A DNA stretch of 64,000 nucleotides from Labrys sp. KNU-23. Its GTDB lineage: Bacteria; Pseudomonadota; Alphaproteobacteria; Rhizobiales; Labraceae. Of this stretch, positions 41,821-49,945 are shown piece after piece; within the stretch, counting starts at the first letter, position 1; each line of letters opens with the position of its first letter. Position numbers and translations under genes: made by a program. The DNA lies in assembly GCF_008330945.1 (NCBI RefSeq), contig NZ_CP043489.1:3607501-3671500 (forward strand), given 5' to 3'. Below the pieces are notes generated by a model, which ran no database searches, was not told the DNA's origin, and was given only the letters and a program-made list of their open reading frames with translations.

Positions 41821-43020
41821 CTAAGCCCCGTTCTCATTTCCTATGCGCAGGTTCCAGGTCTCGTAGGGGCGGCGGAAGGTCGGCAGGCGATCCTTCATGG
41901 CGGGCAGTGGCGCGAATGGCTTGTGCGGCTCGGCCTGATACCAGAATGCCACCGAGGAGAGGTCGTCCGAGCGCCGGTTGGCGTGGCCGTGCTCGATGCT
42001 GACGCGGATTGATCTATGGAAGATCACCGGATCCTCGATGTGCCAGCGATAGAGCGTCACCGGTTCGGTCCAGTTCGGGCCGCCGGCGGCGATGATGCCG
42101 TGATAGGGCGCGCTGTAGTCCTGCGTCGGGCACCAGGCCGTGTTGAAGTAATCCTCGGTGCCGGTGCCGTGCAGGGTCGGCGGCCAGGCATCGTTGGCGC
42201 CAGGGCTGCTCTCGCCGCGCGGCGCGATCGGCGCGGCCTTGGACCCGATGCGCGGATCGGGCTTGCGCACCGTGTCGGGCACCGACAGGCCCGGCTCGCC
42301 ATCGACGAAGATCATGTCGTCGCCCTCGCCATACCAGTCCCACAGGTCCGAGCGCCGCCGCGAATAGACGCTGTAGAGCACGCCGACATAATGGCCGTGC
42401 CCCTCCGCCTCCAGGATGGTGTAGTTGTCCTTGCCGTCGACGGTCTCGCCGCCGAACAGGAATTGCTCGTTGGCCAGGCCCGTTTCGTCCACGCCTTTGG
42501 GCCGGTCCTGGCGATACTGGGCATGGAAGCGGCCGAGCCCCGGCTCGAGCTCTTCGTGCAGTTCGAGGTCGACATAATAGTAGAATAGCAGGTCGTCCTC
42601 GGCCTCGTTGGTAATAGTCAGCCTCATGTGGCTGGCGAACGGCATCGGGAAATAGCAGTTGAAGGCCTTGCCGTCCTCGGGGCTGGCCTGCACCGGCAGG
42701 CTGGCGAAGTTCCGCGTGGCGGCATGGCCCATGCCGAAGAAATCGCCGATCGGCGTCTCGACGCTCGGATGCTCCTCGCCGTCCCAATAGGCCCGGAGCA
42801 CGATCTTGCGCAGGAACAATTCGCTCTTGCAGGCGAGGGTGGCCCAGATATGGGTGACGATGCCGGCGCCGGCATATTCGGCGATGACAACCGTCTGTCC
42901 CGGCTCGATATGCAGCCTGTCGTCATTGCCGCCGGTGCGATCATAGCTGGAGAAGCGGCGGGAGCGGCCCTCGCGCAATTTGGCGAGGCCGCGCAGGGGC
43001 GAAAGTCCGGACTGGGTCAT
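41821..43020 (-). CDS. GH172 / DUF2961 family glycoside hydrolase
   Basis: The 399-residue protein matches DUF2961, now GH172, which includes alpha-D-fructofuranosidase/difructose-anhydride enzymes and D-arabinan-active hydrolases. Recognisable parts are SSYDRTGGNDD at the N-terminus, ADLPV-like LPVQASPEDGKAFNCYFPMPF, and HGTGTEDYFNTAWCP, which carries a conserved catalytic glutamate in the family. No signal peptide is seen, so it acts on imported sugar in the cytoplasm. It is the last gene of the carbohydrate ABC operon. GAGGAAGTGAG precedes ATG 43020. Confidence 0.86.
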   Translation of the reverse strand: MTQSGLSPLRGLAKLREGRSRRFSSYDRTGGNDDRLHIEPGQTVVIAEYAGAGIVTHIWATLACKSELFLRKIVLRAYWDGEEHPSVETPIGDFFGMGHAATRNFASLPVQASPEDGKAFNCYFPMPFASHMRLTITNEAEDDLLFYYYVDLELHEELEPGLGRFHAQYRQDRPKGVDETGLANEQFLFGGETVDGKDNYTILEAEGHGHYVGVLYSVYSRRRSDLWDWYGEGDDMIFVDGEPGLSVPDTVRKPDPRIGSKAAPIAPRGESSPGANDAWPPTLHGTGTEDYFNTAWCPTQDYSAPYHGIIAAGGPNWTEPVTLYRWHIEDPVIFHRSIRVSIEHGHANRRSDDLSSVAFWYQAEPHKPFAPLPAMKDRLPTFRRPYETWNLRIGNENGA

Positions 43021-43061
43021 GCTCACTTCCTCGAAAGGCTTTTTTGGAAATGGGGGGCGGC

Positions 43062-43904
43062 TCATTTCAGGCCGCTGGTCTTGATGGATTCGGTGATCTG
43101 GCGCTGGAACACGGCAAACAGGATCAGCATCGGCAGCGCGACGATGGTCGAGGCCGCCATCACATAGTTCCAGGCGCCGGCATATTGGCTGCGGAAATTG
43201 GCGATCGCGACCTGGACGACCCACAGGCTCGAGTCGGAGGCGACCGTGAGCGGCCAGAGGAAGGCATTCCAGTTGGCCAGGAAGAACAGGATGGCCAGTG
43301 CCGCCAGGATCGGCCGGCTCAGGGGCAGCACGATGCTCCAATAGATGCGCCAGCGCCCGGCACCGTCGATCAAGGCGGCTTCCTCCAATTCGCGCGGCAG
43401 CGACAGATAGTATTGCCGCAGGAGGAAGATGCCGAAGGCGTTGAAGATCGAGGGCACGATCAGCCCGGCATAGGAATTGAGCATGCCCATCGCCCGGACC
43501 AGGATGAAGAGCGGCACGATGATCACCGGCAGCGACACCAGGAAGGTGGAGAACATGGCGAGGAAGATTGTGTCTCGCCCCGGGAAGTGCAGCCGCGCCA
43601 GCGCGTAGCCCGCCATGGAATGGAAGAACAGCGCGACGATGGTGACGATCGCCGAGACCAGGAAGGAGTTGAGGAGGTAGCGCAGGAAGGGGATCTCGGT
43701 CAGCACATAGAGGAAATTGCCGATGGTGGGTCGCTGCGGCACGAGATCGGGCAGGAACACCTCGGCCGGCGGCTTGAAGGCGACGACCAGCATCCATACC
43801 AGAGGAAACACGGCCATCAGCGCGAGGACGAGGCTGACCAGCATCCACAGGAAGCGCACGAGCTGGCCCGATGGGGGCAGGGCAGGGGCGTTGCGCTCAG
43901 GCAT
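43062..43904 (-). CDS. Carbohydrate ABC transporter permease, MalG-like
   Basis: The 280-residue permease has six hydrophobic segments and the MalG-type EAA loop EEAALIDGAGRWRIYWSIVLPLSRP (in part) near residue 190. It overlaps the upstream MalF-like gene by eight bases. It pairs with the MalF-like permease and the binding protein; no ATPase is encoded here, so a shared MsmX/UgpC-type ATPase elsewhere is needed. Confidence 0.92.
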   Translation of the reverse strand: MPERNAPALPPSGQLVRFLWMLVSLVLALMAVFPLVWMLVVAFKPPAEVFLPDLVPQRPTIGNFLYVLTEIPFLRYLLNSFLVSAIVTIVALFFHSMAGYALARLHFPGRDTIFLAMFSTFLVSLPVIIVPLFILVRAMGMLNSYAGLIVPSIFNAFGIFLLRQYYLSLPRELEEAALIDGAGRWRIYWSIVLPLSRPILAALAILFFLANWNAFLWPLTVASDSSLWVVQVAIANFRSQYAGAWNYVMAASTIVALPMLILFAVFQRQITESIKTSGLK

Positions 43905-44793
43905 GGTGGAAGCGCCCGCCCCGCGTCAGCCTGAACAGGATGAGGGTCACGGCCATCAAGAGCGCCACCAGCAGCGAGGCCATGGCCGAGGCATAGCCGA
44001 AGGCGCCGAACTGGAAGGCCTGGCGATAGATGTAGACGATCAGGGCGGAGGTGGCATTGGCCGGGCCGCCCTTGGTCATGACGTAGATGAGATCGAAGAC
44101 CTGGCCGCCGGCCGCCGCTGTCACCACCGAGACCAGGACCACAAAGAAGCTGGTCGGCCGCAGCAAAGGCAAGGTGATGTAGCGAAAGCGGGCGAGCGGG
44201 CCGGCGCCGTCGAGTTCGGCCGCCTCGTAATATTCGGCTGGGATGTCCTGCAGGCCACCGAGGAAGATCAGCATGTAGAAGCCCATCATGAACCAGACGC
44301 TGACGGCCACCAGGGTTGATAGCGCCAGGTTCGGATCGCCGAGCAGGGAGAGCCCAGGCAGGCCGAGCCAACCGAGGAGGCGGGAGAGGATGCCGACCTT
44401 CTCCACCAGCAGGATCTGCCAGACCATGGCGACCACAACCAGGCTCACCATTTGCGGGGCGAAGAACATCGAGCGGATCACGGTTTCGAACCGCCCGCCG
44501 CGCTGCACCAGCAAGGCGAGGCCGAGCCCGCTGACATAGAGGGCGGGCACCAGCAGGGCGGCATAGATGAGCGTCACCCTCAGCGAGGTCCAGAACAGCG
44601 GGTCGCGCCACATCCGCCAGTAATTGGCGAGGCCGACGAAGCGATAGCCGCCGAAGCCGTCGACCTCGTAAAAGCCGATGGCCAGCGCCAGCAGCATCGG
44701 CAGGCCGACGAAGAGGGCAAGCCCCACGGCGTCGGGCAGCACGAAGAGATAGCCGGCGAGGGCATCGCGGCGGGAGGCGCGGGCGGATGTCAT
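43897..44793 (-). CDS. Carbohydrate ABC transporter permease, MalF/UgpA-like
   Basis: The 298-residue permease has six hydrophobic segments and the loop YEAAELDGAGPLARFRYITLPLLRP (in part). The N-terminus TSARASRRDALAGYLFVLPDAVGL is typical of sugar permeases. It lies behind a 270-base gap that holds a repeat, so its level may differ from that of the binding protein. Confidence 0.92.
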   Translation of the reverse strand: MTSARASRRDALAGYLFVLPDAVGLALFVGLPMLLALAIGFYEVDGFGGYRFVGLANYWRMWRDPLFWTSLRVTLIYAALLVPALYVSGLGLALLVQRGGRFETVIRSMFFAPQMVSLVVVAMVWQILLVEKVGILSRLLGWLGLPGLSLLGDPNLALSTLVAVSVWFMMGFYMLIFLGGLQDIPAEYYEAAELDGAGPLARFRYITLPLLRPTSFFVVLVSVVTAAAGGQVFDLIYVMTKGGPANATSALIVYIYRQAFQFGAFGYASAMASLLVALLMAVTLILFRLTRGGRFHHA

Positions 44794-44837
44794 GGCGCGG
44801 TCTGCCGTCTCATAATGGGGCGAGCAGAACCAGGCGC

Positions 44838-45010
44838 TGGAATCCCTCCCCGACTTCGGGGAGGGTGGCCGAGCGCAGCGAGGTCGGGTGGGGGCGAGTG
44901 GTGCAATACCAAGTCATTTTGGCGGATGCGGCGCCACTCTCCCCCTTCCGTCATTTCTCCGAAATGACACCTTCCCCGAAGTCGGGGAAGGATATCCTGC
45001 GCCCGCTGCG
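44838..45010. repeat. Dispersed CCTTCCCCGA repeat, copy 2, inside the sugar ABC operon
   Basis: Perfect hairpins lie at 44844-44865 (CCCTCCCCGA-CT-TCGGGGAGGG) and 44970-44991 (CCTTCCCCGA-AG-TCGGGGAAGG), with TCATTTC-TCC-GAAATGA between. Its reverse complement aligns with copy 1. It lies between the binding-protein and permease genes and could stabilise the upstream mRNA part, which would favour the binding protein. Confidence 0.82.
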
Positions 45011-45064
45011 GAGAAGGCCTCCTGCATTCCACTGGTTCTGATTGCGACAACACCGCCCCACCTC

Positions 45065-46420
45065 TCACAGGATCGGTGCGCCGCTATAGCCGGCGAGGAA
45101 GGCGTCGAGCTGCTGGCTGGCGGCCGTTGCCGCTTCGCGGGGGTCGGTGCCGCCGAGCTGGGTGGCCTGGATCGCGTCGGAGATGATCTTGTAGACCTCG
45201 GGCGGCACGCGCGGTTCGGCCCGCGTGCCCGGATAGATTTCCTTGGCGAAAAGGCCCATCCGGCCGGCCTGGAAGGCGGCGGAACCGGCGGCGAGGGCGC
45301 TGGAGCGAGGCGGCATGTCGCTCTTGGCGGTCGTGCACCAGTCGACCACCCGCTGGATCGAACCCTTGTCCATCGAGGCCAGGGCCCAGGCGCAGAACTT
45401 GGCGGCCGCGTCGGGGTTCTGGCCCTTGGCATTGGCGACGAAGGCCCAGCCGCCGCCGACGGTAACATACTTCCCGCCGGCCGGAACCGGCAGCTTGAAC
45501 ACGCCATAGGGCATGTCCTTGGCGTTGTTCTCCATGGCGGCGATGCCCCAGATGCCGACATTCTGCATGGCGGTGAGGCCGGCGCCGAGATTGGAGACGA
45601 TGTCGAAGCCGCCGCTGACCACCTGCCGGGGCGCTGCGCCGGACTGGATGGCGTCCTGCCAGAGCTTGAGGGCCTGCACGGTGGCGGCGGAGTCGAAGGC
45701 GCTCTTGCCGTCCTTGCCCTGGATCTCGCCGCCGCCCTGCCAGAGGAAGGGATACCAGGTGAAATTCTGATAATAGCCCGGCGTGGTCTCGAACAGCATG
45801 CCATAGCGGTTCGAGGTGGTCAGCTTCTTGGCAAGCTCGAGGAGCTCGTCCCAGGTCTTGGGCACGTCGTTCTCGTTCAACTTGGCTTCCTCGAAGGCCT
45901 TGACCGAGTAATAGAAGGCCATCGGCTCGACCTCCATGGGCACGCCATAGATCTTGCCGTCGACCTTGCGGTTGGCGATCACGCTATCGGGAAAGTCGGT
46001 GCGGGCTGCTTCCTCGATATGGGGCGTGAGATCGGCCAGCACGCCGCCATTGTAGTAGCGCAGGAAATCGCCCGGGCTGATCAGGAAAATGTCCGGGCCC
46101 TGGCCCGAGGCGAAGGCGGTGGCGAGCTTGGAGCCGGAGATGTATTCGCTATTGACGATATATTCGAGCTCGACCTTGGGCGAGTGATCGGCATTCCAGG
46201 CCGCCACCAGATCCTGGAACCATTTGACCTGGGGCTTCACGTCCCCGCCCGGCGCATAGAACTGCCAGAATTTCAGGGTGGCGTCCTGGGCCTGGGCCCC
46301 GGAACGATTGAGATAGGGGGCGTTCAGGAAGCCGCCCGCCAGGCCGGCGCCGGCGACGAGCAGGCCGCGCCGGCTGATGCCGGCACCACGGTTCTCGGGA
46401 CCTATGGCCTTCACAGTCAT
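45065..46420 (-). CDS. Carbohydrate ABC transporter substrate-binding protein
   Basis: The 451-residue extracytoplasmic binding protein has a Tat-like leader (ISRRGLLVAGAGLAGG, then AQA) and the family features LKFWQFYAPGGDVKPQV, FASGQGPDIFLISPGDFL and VPMEVEPMAFYYSVKAF. It delivers an oligosaccharide or other carbohydrate to the two permeases downstream. A gap of 75 bases separates it from the LacI gene on the same strand, so the five genes probably form one operon. Confidence 0.92.
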   Translation of the reverse strand: MTVKAIGPENRGAGISRRGLLVAGAGLAGGFLNAPYLNRSGAQAQDATLKFWQFYAPGGDVKPQVKWFQDLVAAWNADHSPKVELEYIVNSEYISGSKLATAFASGQGPDIFLISPGDFLRYYNGGVLADLTPHIEEAARTDFPDSVIANRKVDGKIYGVPMEVEPMAFYYSVKAFEEAKLNENDVPKTWDELLELAKKLTTSNRYGMLFETTPGYYQNFTWYPFLWQGGGEIQGKDGKSAFDSAATVQALKLWQDAIQSGAAPRQVVSGGFDIVSNLGAGLTAMQNVGIWGIAAMENNAKDMPYGVFKLPVPAGGKYVTVGGGWAFVANAKGQNPDAAAKFCAWALASMDKGSIQRVVDWCTTAKSDMPPRSSALAAGSAAFQAGRMGLFAKEIYPGTRAEPRVPPEVYKIISDAIQATQLGGTDPREAATAASQQLDAFLAGYSGAPIL

Positions 46421-46495
46421 GATTTCCTCCCTGTTGCCGGTTGTCGTGCCACCGGCTTGTCGTTCTCGACGGATGCGGCGTCTGCCGCCTTCCCG

Positions 46496-47500
46496 TCAGG
46501 CTGAATCGAAGGGGTGCAGGATGGATGGCACGGTTGCCGTACGCGGCGCGCCGGTGAAGCTGCCGTTCAGGCGTTCGAGCAGCATGGTTGTGGCCTGCCG
46601 GGCGAGGGTGGCCGGGCTGTTGCCCACCCGCGTCAGGCGCGGGCGGACATATTCGAGCTGGGGCAGGTCGTCGAAGACGGATACGGCGATCTGCCCGGGC
46701 ACCGAAATACCGCTGTCGTAGAATTCCGTGAGGGCGCCGGAGGCCATCAGGTAGTTGGCGAAGAACACGGCCGTCGGCAGAGCATGGCCATGCTCGCGCT
46801 TGAGCCAGGCGGCCGCCTCGCGGCCCGATGGCGCGAGATAGCTGCCGGTGAAGCGCAAAGCGGGATCGATGGCGACGCCATTGTCATCAAGGGCCTTCTC
46901 GAAGCCGTCGGCGCGTGCCATCGCCTCGGAGAAGAAGGCCGGGCCGGTGACATGGGCGATGCGCCTGTGTCCCTGGCGCGCGAGGTATTCCCCCATCAGA
47001 TAGCCGCCGCCGAAATCGTCCAGCCGGATGCTGTCGACCGCCTGGTTGGGCAGATGGCCGATGAACACGGTGGGAATGTCGATATCTTCAAGCACGTCAT
47101 GCATGCCGTGCAGGGCGAAATCGCCGACGATGAGCCCGTCGACCCGACGGTTGCGGATCTGCCTGAGATATTCGCGGCCATGGTCCTGGGAATGGCCGCC
47201 CGGCACGTCCGTGTTGAAGATCAGCATGTCCAGGCCGACATTCTCGAGCTCCGACTGCGCCGTCTTCACCAGCTCGGGATAGAAGGGGTTGCGGATGTCG
47301 GGGATCAGCATGGCGACCGTATCGGTGCGCCCCGTGCGCAGGCTGCGAGCCTGGGGGTTGGGCTGGTAGCCCAATTCGCGGATCGCCTGTTCGACGCGCT
47401 CGCGCAATTCCCTGGACACGCGATCGGCATGATTGATCGCATGCGATACGGTCGTGCGTGAAACGCCGGCTCTCTCGGCGACTTTCGATATCGTGCTCAC
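46496..47500 (-). CDS. LacI-family transcriptional regulator
   Basis: The 334-residue repressor has the LacI headpiece STISKVAERAGVSRTTVSHAINHADRVS and the effector domain (DIRNPFYPELVKTAQSE, PRLTRVGNSPATLARQA). The frame upstream has no ATG, so the GTG at 47500 is the best start. It is the first gene of the sugar-uptake operon. A perfect 16-bp LacI-type operator lies 30 bases before it, so autorepression is likely. Confidence 0.92.
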   Translation of the reverse strand: MSTISKVAERAGVSRTTVSHAINHADRVSRELRERVEQAIRELGYQPNPQARSLRTGRTDTVAMLIPDIRNPFYPELVKTAQSELENVGLDMLIFNTDVPGGHSQDHGREYLRQIRNRRVDGLIVGDFALHGMHDVLEDIDIPTVFIGHLPNQAVDSIRLDDFGGGYLMGEYLARQGHRRIAHVTGPAFFSEAMARADGFEKALDDNGVAIDPALRFTGSYLAPSGREAAAWLKREHGHALPTAVFFANYLMASGALTEFYDSGISVPGQIAVSVFDDLPQLEYVRPRLTRVGNSPATLARQATTMLLERLNGSFTGAPRTATVPSILHPFDSA

Positions 47501-47529
47501 TGGGGCATAATAGCCAAGATGAATGCATT

Positions 47530-47545
47530 TGCAAATCGATTTGCA
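47530..47545. promoter_or_regulatory. LacI operator TGCAAATCGATTTGCA
   Basis: A perfect 16-bp palindrome with the CG centre that is typical of LacI-family operators. It is 30 bases upstream of the LacI GTG start. No second copy is found before the binding-protein gene. Confidence 0.88.
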
Positions 47546-47625
47546 TGAATGTTTCGAGCGAAATATTCCCGCGTGCGCGAACGTCTCATCCGCTCTTGGA
47601 ACCGTGACAGCTTGGGAGGCGAGGA

Positions 47626-47668
47626 TGCGGACGTCGCGGCATGCGAGCATATCGCCGTGACGTCCGCG
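47626..47668. repeat. Palindromic repeat of the GCGACATGC type between lacI and the anti-sigma gene
   Basis: Arms GCGGACGTC and GACGTCCGC enclose GCGGCATGC-GA-GCATATCGC. The inner part is close to the GCGACATGC-GA-GCATGTCGC core at 16696-16715, and the whole resembles 15526-15576. Confidence 0.65.
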
Positions 47669-47679
47669 CACCCGAAAGA

Positions 47680-48384
47680 TCAGGGCGTGGTCTGCACCAG
47701 GGTGCCGGAATAGAGGATGGGGCCGGTGGGCTGGCCTGAGGGGGAGCCGCCCTCCGGCTCCAAGGTCACCGCCAGGACGGCCTGCTGTACCACCTGCTCG
47801 GGCACGCTGGACAGGCGTGTCTTCTCCACCGTGAAGGGCCGGTCGCCGATCACGCCGAGCGATCGCGGGCCGGGCAGCTTGTCGTTCACCAGCCACAATT
47901 CATAGGACTTGTTCGGCTGGGGCCGGGCGGCCACCGGCCGGATGGTGAGGGAGCGTGTTTCGACATTCACCGAGACGATGAAGGCGGGGGAGGCGGCGTC
48001 CTTCTGCAGCACGGCGACGAAATTGCCCGGTTGCGCCGGATTGCGGAGCGAGGGCGTGAGGGCGAAGAGGGCCAGCCCCGCGGCCAGCGCGCCCGCACCC
48101 AGGGCGGCCATGCGCCAGCGCCGCAGGCGCCTTTCGAGCAGGGGAACGAGACTGTCCGTCCCACCGTCGAGGCGGGCAAGGATGCCCTGGAAGGTGGCTG
48201 CAGGCGCCTCCACCGGTGCGATGGTTTCGGCCAATGGGGCCAGACGACGCTCCCAGGCCGTGATGGCGGCATCGAGAGCCGGCTCGCGCTGGCGCCGGGC
48301 CGCGACGGCGGCCCGCTCGGCCGTGTCGAGCGTGCCGAGCACATACTCGCCTGCCAGGAGATCGAGATCATCGCGCTCAGTCAT
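47680..48384 (-). CDS. Anti-sigma factor, RskA-like
   Basis: The 234-residue protein has a cytoplasmic N-terminal anti-sigma domain (DLDLLAGEYVLGTLDTAERAAVAARRQREPAL in part), one membrane segment near residues 92-110 (MAALGAGALAAGLALFAL) and a periplasmic RskA-type C-terminal domain (KSYELWLVNDKLPGPRSLGV). It should hold the ECF sigma factor inactive at the membrane. It overlaps the sigma gene by eight bases. Confidence 0.9.
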   Translation of the reverse strand: MTERDDLDLLAGEYVLGTLDTAERAAVAARRQREPALDAAITAWERRLAPLAETIAPVEAPAATFQGILARLDGGTDSLVPLLERRLRRWRMAALGAGALAAGLALFALTPSLRNPAQPGNFVAVLQKDAASPAFIVSVNVETRSLTIRPVAARPQPNKSYELWLVNDKLPGPRSLGVIGDRPFTVEKTRLSSVPEQVVQQAVLAVTLEPEGGSPSGQPTGPILYSGTLVQTTP

Positions 48385-48997
48385 GGCCGAGGCACTCCCT
48401 CAGCTGGGCGAGGCCGCGATGCAGCAGGGTCTTGACCGTGGGCACCGGCCGCTCGAAACGCCGGGACAGGGCCTCGCGCGTGGCGCCGCGATAATAAGCG
48501 AGCAGGATCATCTGGCGCCGCTCCTCGTCGAGGCCGGCGAGGCAGGAGAGCAGCCGCCGCAATTCCTCGCTGCGCTGGCGGGCCTCGAGCGGCTCGCTTG
48601 CTTCGGCCGGCAAATCTTCGATCTCCTGGACGTCGGCACCGGCCGAGAGGCGTGCACTGCGCAGCAGGTCGATGGCGCGGTTGCGGGCGATCGTCGCCAT
48701 CCAGGTCAGGGCAGGGGCCTTGCCGGGGTCGAAATCCGCCGCCTTGTCCCAGATTCTCACGTAGATCTCCTGCACTGCATCGTCGGCCGCAGCCCTGTCA
48801 CGCAGGATACGGAGCACCACCCCGTAAAGTTTCGCCTGTGTCGCATCATAGAGGCGCCGAAACGCGGCCCTGTCGCCGGAGGCGACGGCGTGCAGCAGGC
48901 CCTCCAGCGACGACCCTTCCTTCTCGTTGACGCCTCTGCTGCTGCTCAAGCCGATTGCCCCGGTTTCCGCCTGGCCTGGACTGGTCGCCCGCTTCAA
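48377..48997 (-). CDS. ECF RNA polymerase sigma factor (SigK-like)
   Basis: The 206-residue sigma factor has region 2 (FRRLYDATQAKLYGVVLRILRDRAAADDAVQEIYVRIW) at about residues 45-82 and region 4 (RRQMILLAYYRGATREALSRRFERPVPTVKTLLHRGLAQL, part shown) near the C-terminus. It is of the SigK/RskA kind. The start is uncertain: the frame has TTG at 48997 and at about 48950. A promoter of the pattern ATGAAACCTT-N12-CGTA lies before it and before the divergent fasciclin gene. Confidence 0.88.
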   Translation of the reverse strand: MKRATSPGQAETGAIGLSSSRGVNEKEGSSLEGLLHAVASGDRAAFRRLYDATQAKLYGVVLRILRDRAAADDAVQEIYVRIWDKAADFDPGKAPALTWMATIARNRAIDLLRSARLSAGADVQEIEDLPAEASEPLEARQRSEELRRLLSCLAGLDEERRQMILLAYYRGATREALSRRFERPVPTVKTLLHRGLAQLRECLGHD

Positions 48998-49060
48998 TCA
49001 AACAATAATTCGCTGCCCGGCGAAACAGAATTCCATCCTGAAATCCGGTGGGTTGGTACG

Positions 49061-49087
49061 TACGTTGCAGCTGCGCAAAGGTTTCAT
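49061..49087 (-). promoter_or_regulatory. ECF-type promoter of the sigma/anti-sigma operon
   Basis: On the minus strand, GAAAC (49085-49081), a 16-base spacer and CGTA (49064-49061) give an ECF promoter pattern, close to the common GGAAC-N16-CGTC. The bases ATGAAACCTT are identical to the plus-strand site at 49118. Predicted start of transcription near 49055. Confidence 0.75.
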
Positions 49088-49117
49088 CGAAAGATGGAAA
49101 TAATTTTATTCACAGAA

Positions 49118-49144
49118 ATGAAACCTTATGGTCAGTGTATCGTA
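49118..49144 (+). promoter_or_regulatory. ECF-type promoter of the fasciclin gene
   Basis: GAAAC (49120-49124), a 16-base spacer and CGTA (49141-49144), with the full ATGAAACCTT core shared with the divergent sigma promoter. The leader to the fasciclin start would be about 155 bases. Confidence 0.78.
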
Positions 49145-49304
49145 TCTGTATATTTCATTGTTATTTCGAATTAGAAGATAAAATTGAAGAATATTTTTTG
49201 AATTCTGAAACTCCAGCGAAATCGAGGCGTAGATCTTCATGAGACGCGGACATCCCCGTGCTCCACCGCTCGGAACGAGCGGTGCAACCTTCCGGAGATC
49301 TATC

Positions 49305-49874
49305 ATGACCCGTCGCACCTCCTCTTACGCAGCCGTTATCGGTGTGGTTCTCGCCGCCTCGGTGTTCTACACGGGCGCGGCCTTTGCCGAGACCACCGTC
49401 AATGTCGGCGGCGCTCCGATGTATCCCTCCAAGAATATCATCCAGAACGCCGTCAATTCGAAGGACCACACCACGCTGGTCGCTGCGGTCAAGGCGGCCG
49501 GCCTGGTGGATACCTTGATGACCCCCGGCCCCTTCACCGTGTTCGCCCCGGTCAACAAGGCCTTCAACAAGCTGCCCAAGGGCACGGTCGACACGCTGCT
49601 CAAGCCCGAGAACAGGGCGACCCTGACCGCCGTGCTCACCTATCACGTCGTGGCCGGCAAGCACTCGGCCGCCGAGCTGATGTCAGAAGTCAAGGCGGGG
49701 GGTGGCAAGGCCACGCTGAAGACCGTGCAGGGCGGCACGCTCACCGTCGTGCAGGATGGCCGCAAGCTCGACATCATCGACGCCAAGGGCGACCGCTCCA
49801 TCGTGACCATTCCCGACGTCAACCAGAGCAATGGCGTCATCCACGTCGTCGATACCGTGCTGCTGCCGCAGTGA
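49305..49874 (+). CDS. Secreted fasciclin (FAS1) domain protein
   Basis: The 189-residue protein has a signal peptide (residues about 1-28, ending AAFA) and one FAS1 domain with FTVFAPVNKAFNKLPKGTVDTLL, the H-box LTYHVVAGK, and the C-terminal VIHVVDTVLLP. FAS1 proteins are often extracellular adhesion or envelope proteins and are frequent targets of SigK-type factors. ATG 49305 follows CGGAG. A GC-rich hairpin terminator follows the stop. Confidence 0.93.
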   Translation: MTRRTSSYAAVIGVVLAASVFYTGAAFAETTVNVGGAPMYPSKNIIQNAVNSKDHTTLVAAVKAAGLVDTLMTPGPFTVFAPVNKAFNKLPKGTVDTLLKPENRATLTAVLTYHVVAGKHSAAELMSEVKAGGGKATLKTVQGGTLTVVQDGRKLDIIDAKGDRSIVTIPDVNQSNGVIHVVDTVLLPQ

Positions 49875-49883
49875 TGGCTTGCG

Positions 49884-49912
49884 CCGGACCGCGGGCTGTC
49901 TCCGCGGTCCGG
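49884..49912 (+). terminator. GC-rich hairpin after the fasciclin gene
   Basis: CCGGACCGCGG (49884-49894) and CCGCGGTCCGG (49902-49912) pair perfectly over 11 bases with a seven-base loop. Only CTT follows, so termination may be partial and the next gene may be co-transcribed. Confidence 0.6.
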
Positions 49913-49945
49913 TGCCCCCTTGATTCCGTTCGGGAGTCCGTCGCC

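Larger units (their letters stand above)
48998..49304. promoter_or_regulatory. AT-rich divergent region with paired ECF promoters
   Basis: This 307-base gap separates the sigma and fasciclin genes. Bases 49085-49215 are markedly AT-rich, unlike the rest of the window. It holds two matching promoter-like sequences (annotated separately), and in the fasciclin 5' leader a perfect hairpin CACCGCTCG-GAA-CGAGCGGTG (49264-49284). Confidence 0.7.
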
